Shown: in pieces, positions 31,415 to 33,409 of the stretch
Numbering within the stretch: position 1 is the stretch's first letter
Layout: every line of letters begins with the position of its first letter
DNA from: Candidatus Eiseniibacteriota bacterium
Lineage (GTDB): Bacteria > Joyebacterota > Joyebacteria > Joyebacterales > Joyebacteraceae
DNA length: 33,409 nt
Assembly: GCA_030622115.1 (NCBI GenBank)
Contig: JAUXGN010000027.1
Coordinates: 1-33,409, forward strand
Reading direction: 5' to 3'
Made by a program: the position numbers and the translations under genes
The notes under the pieces: model-generated
What the model saw: the letters and a program-made list of their open reading frames with translations, nothing else
The model's database searches: none
Told to the model about the DNA's origin: nothing

Positions 31415-32896
31415 ATGGGACCCGGAAGAGAACTTGAACTGAGGCGAGACCTCGCCGCGAAATGCCGCGCGTGCGGCACCTGCCGTTCCGTATGTCCCAT
31501 CTTCGCTGAGATAGGAGTTGAAGGAGCCGTCGCCAGGGGCAAGGTTGCCCTTATCAGGGCTGTGCTCGACGGTGAGCTTGACCTGACGAACCTCTTCGAC
31601 GAGAGGATCCAGCTCTGTCTCAACTGTAAGGCATGCATCGCGAGCTGCCCGAACGACGTTCGCGTCGATGATCTCATTCTCGCTGCACGGAGCGGTCTTG
31701 TCGAAGCGGGGCGCCTGCCTCTTCTGAAGCGCGTCATCTTCCGCTTCCTTCTCAGACGCGGATGGCTTCTACCGCCGTTCGGCAGGTTCGCATCGTTCAC
31801 GCAGCGGTTCATCCTCCGCGGTCTTCCCGAGAACAGCGTCTACCGAAAGCTCCTGCCGATCGTAGGAATGAACAGAGACCGGATCTTCCCGGAGTTTGCA
31901 CCTCGCTCGCTCATCCGGTCGGTGCCGGAGGCTATTCCCGCAGAGGTTGTTCCCTCTGCCGTGGTTCCCGCTCATGAGCAGGCGGGCGGCACACTGGAAG
32001 AGTCCGGCACGCGCGCTAAGTCGGGTGGCGGCAATGGCCATTCTGCCAGTGATGATCGCGCCGACGATCGCACACGCATCGCCCGAGATGCTCGCCGCGT
32101 AGGGTACTTCGTTGGCTGCGCCACGAATCTCATCTATCCCGAGACGGGGAAGGCCATCATTGCCTCGCTGGCTCGGAGTGGTGTGGATGTGGTCATTCCG
32201 CGGAGGCAGGGTTGCTGTGGCACGCCGGCATTCAACTCCGGGGACTACGTGACCGGCCGGGAGCTGGCAAGAACGAACATCGAAGCCTTCCGGCTGGCGG
32301 AAGTCGACGCGGTTGTGACTGGATGCGCGTCGGGAGGACTTGCACTCAAGCGGGAGTACGAAGAAACACTCGGGATCGATGGGGGATTCGGCATTCCCGT
32401 GTTCGATTTCACCGAGTTCCTTGCGTTGCGGGGGTGGGCGGACGCCGGTGCAACTACCTCGCATGACGCGCTCGTTGTCGGCGCGGTGGCCACGAATGAG
32501 AGGAGCGCCACCCGGACGGGCACAAGCTCTGGTCTGGTCCGCGTAACCTACCACGAGCCCTGTCACCTCTCGCGAGGGCAAGGGATCACCGAGGAGCCGC
32601 GAACGATCATCCGCTCGCTTCCCTGGGTCGAGTTCGTGGAGATGCAGGATTCGGACCGCTGCTGCGGGGGAGGTGGGTCCTTCAATCTGACGCACTACGA
32701 CCTTGCGGCGGCGATCGGCGAGCACAAGGTCGAGGCAATCAGAGAGGCGGGAGTGGACGTGGTCGTGACCGAGTGTCCCGCATGTGTCATGCAGCTGAGG
32801 GACATGGTCGTCCGCTACGGCTTGGATGTCGAGGTCTTGTCTATTGCGGACTTGCTTGCCCTGGGCGACGCCCGGACGCTCGTTGACGTGCGGTAG
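31415..32896 (+). CDS. GlcF-like iron-sulfur protein with two CCG domains
   Basis: 493 residues (GGAGG 10 nt before the ATG). Two N-terminal [4Fe-4S] ferredoxin motifs, CRACGTCRSVCP and CLNCKACIASCP, are followed by two cysteine-rich CCG domains: VGCATN with GCCGTPAFNSGD, and YHEPCHL with RCCGGGGSFNL and ECPACVMQL. This is the GlcF/LutA/HdrB-type plan of glycolate and lactate oxidases. Between them lie two insertions of low complexity (about residues 190-227 and 355-370) that I would expect to be loops. It follows the GlcE-like gene by 36 nt and should form a complex with it at the inner membrane. Confidence 0.9.
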   Translation: MGPGRELELRRDLAAKCRACGTCRSVCPIFAEIGVEGAVARGKVALIRAVLDGELDLTNLFDERIQLCLNCKACIASCPNDVRVDDLILAARSGLVEAGRLPLLKRVIFRFLLRRGWLLPPFGRFASFTQRFILRGLPENSVYRKLLPIVGMNRDRIFPEFAPRSLIRSVPEAIPAEVVPSAVVPAHEQAGGTLEESGTRAKSGGGNGHSASDDRADDRTRIARDARRVGYFVGCATNLIYPETGKAIIASLARSGVDVVIPRRQGCCGTPAFNSGDYVTGRELARTNIEAFRLAEVDAVVTGCASGGLALKREYEETLGIDGGFGIPVFDFTEFLALRGWADAGATTSHDALVVGAVATNERSATRTGTSSGLVRVTYHEPCHLSRGQGITEEPRTIIRSLPWVEFVEMQDSDRCCGGGGSFNLTHYDLAAAIGEHKVEAIREAGVDVVVTECPACVMQLRDMVVRYGLDVEVLSIADLLALGDARTLVDVR

Positions 32897-32948
32897 CTGG
32901 TGGTGTCCGACCCGTTCCGCAGGGCGGCATTTGAGGCCCCAAATCGGT

Positions 32949-32976
32949 TTGACAAGGCAACTGAACGTGCTAGAAT
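32949..32976 (+). promoter_or_regulatory. promoter of tRNA-Asn
   Basis: TTGACA at 32949-32954, a 16-nt spacer and TAGAAT at 32971-32976, about 55 nt before the tRNA. Confidence 0.75.
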
Positions 32977-33030
32977 ATAGGTTTGGAGATAGCCACGGGC
33001 TGGCTTAGTCGGCCCGTGCTTGGGATACGC

Positions 33031-33105
33031 TCCTCGGTAGCTCAATGGTAGAGCATCCGGCTGTTAACCGGAGGGTTGCAGGTTCAAGTCCTGCCCGAGG
33101 AGCCA
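33031..33105 (+). tRNA. tRNA-Asn (GTT anticodon)
   Basis: Acceptor TCCTCGG/CCGAGGA, discriminator G33102, CCA encoded at 33103-33105. Anticodon stem TCCGG/CCGGA around CTGTTAA gives GTT. T-loop GGTTCAAGTCC. Confidence 0.97.
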
Positions 33106-33111
33106 GCACCG

Positions 33112-33143
33112 AGAGGCCCCAGTCTGTCAAGATTGGGGCCTCT
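33112..33143 (+). terminator. terminator after tRNA-Asn
   Basis: 14-bp stem (33112-33125 with 33130-33143, one G-T pair) with the loop GTCA, 6 nt after the tRNA. The T-run is weak. Confidence 0.75.
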
Positions 33144-33409
33144 GCGTGTCCATCCGAAGTGTGCTGGTAGACTGTCCATCCAGACTTCGCTTCTCGGCTT
33201 CGAGCTGCCCGATACGCGCGTTCAGATCTTAGACTTCCTGCGTGCAGGTCTCGGACCTCGTTCAGAGGAACCACGCGAGCATCCCATGGGAGCGGCTGCG
33301 CAACGCGGCGGCACGACGATAGGCCGCTGCCAAGATCGTCCATCGCCGCCCGCGGCAGGATCTGTGGCAGCACAGGCTCACGATGACAGGGCGGCGGTGG
33401 CATGATACG
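33144..33409. other. region without a supported gene
   Basis: No frame on either strand gives a recognisable protein. A minus-strand frame contains a coiled-coil-like LNARIGQLEAEKRSL (about 33175-33225) but has stops on both sides. It may be the decayed end of a gene lying to the right, or non-coding. Confidence 0.4.

Noticed and set aside
33005-33403. Minus-strand frame of 132 codons at the right edge
   Set aside because: It runs through tRNA-Asn and its terminator and shows no domain or credible start.

Overview
The window is a stretch of ordinary, GC-rich bacterial chromosome, mostly on the + strand. I infer a Gram-negative bacterium of the FCB side of the tree, or a related uncultured phylum such as Eisenbacteria, Krumholzibacteriota or Latescibacterota. 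The grounds are a gingipain-type (C25) surface peptidase ending in an FlgD-like/type IX-style C-terminal domain, a dockerin-like secreted protein, a lipoprotein carrying c-type hemes, a type-2-like IleS, and many secreted proteins with Ala-rich signal peptides. The exact phylum cannot be fixed without 16S or marker genes. Promoters are easy to see: twelve sites have TTGnnn, a 16-17 nt spacer and TAnnnT, eleven of them with exactly 17 nt.

Layout. 1-90 is the acidic tail of SSB, followed by tRNA-Lys. 283-5569 is a polysaccharide-type operon (GT4, DUF362, GT4, CapK-like adenylate-forming enzyme) with overlapping genes and its own promoter. 5632-6881 holds a NapH-like membrane polyferredoxin and a small HMA-like protein that has lost one metal Cys. 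7020-7378 is tmRNA, convergent with a minus-strand secreted protein. 8382-12975 has an MBL hydrolase, butyrate kinase, thymidine kinase, YggS, YggT and a purine nucleoside phosphorylase. 13035-19701 is a housekeeping run: ileS, dksA-like, lspA, an rluD-ruvX fusion and mltG. 19792-20061 is a small membrane protein followed by tRNA-Val.

20220-25265 is the accessory region: five members of one secreted protein family and a dockerin-like protein. Three members are recent tandem duplicates. Four members, plus the unrelated minus-strand protein at 7449-7976, end in the same residues, VExx[ST]W[GS]xIK[SA][LM]YR, directly before the stop codon. This looks like an undescribed C-terminal sorting or anchoring tag and is the most interesting signal in the window.

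25394-26773 is one gene read through an in-frame TGA. It encodes a selenocysteine lipoprotein (CGU motif) with a UshA-like domain and four CXXCH heme sites. It is followed by the C25 peptidase, a GlcE-like FAD protein, a GlcF-like iron-sulfur protein and tRNA-Asn.

The cell-surface genes tend to have long leaders of about 150-190 nt after a clear promoter. Two of these leaders are duplicated and share two potential hairpins, so cis-acting RNA control of the surface proteins is plausible but unproven.
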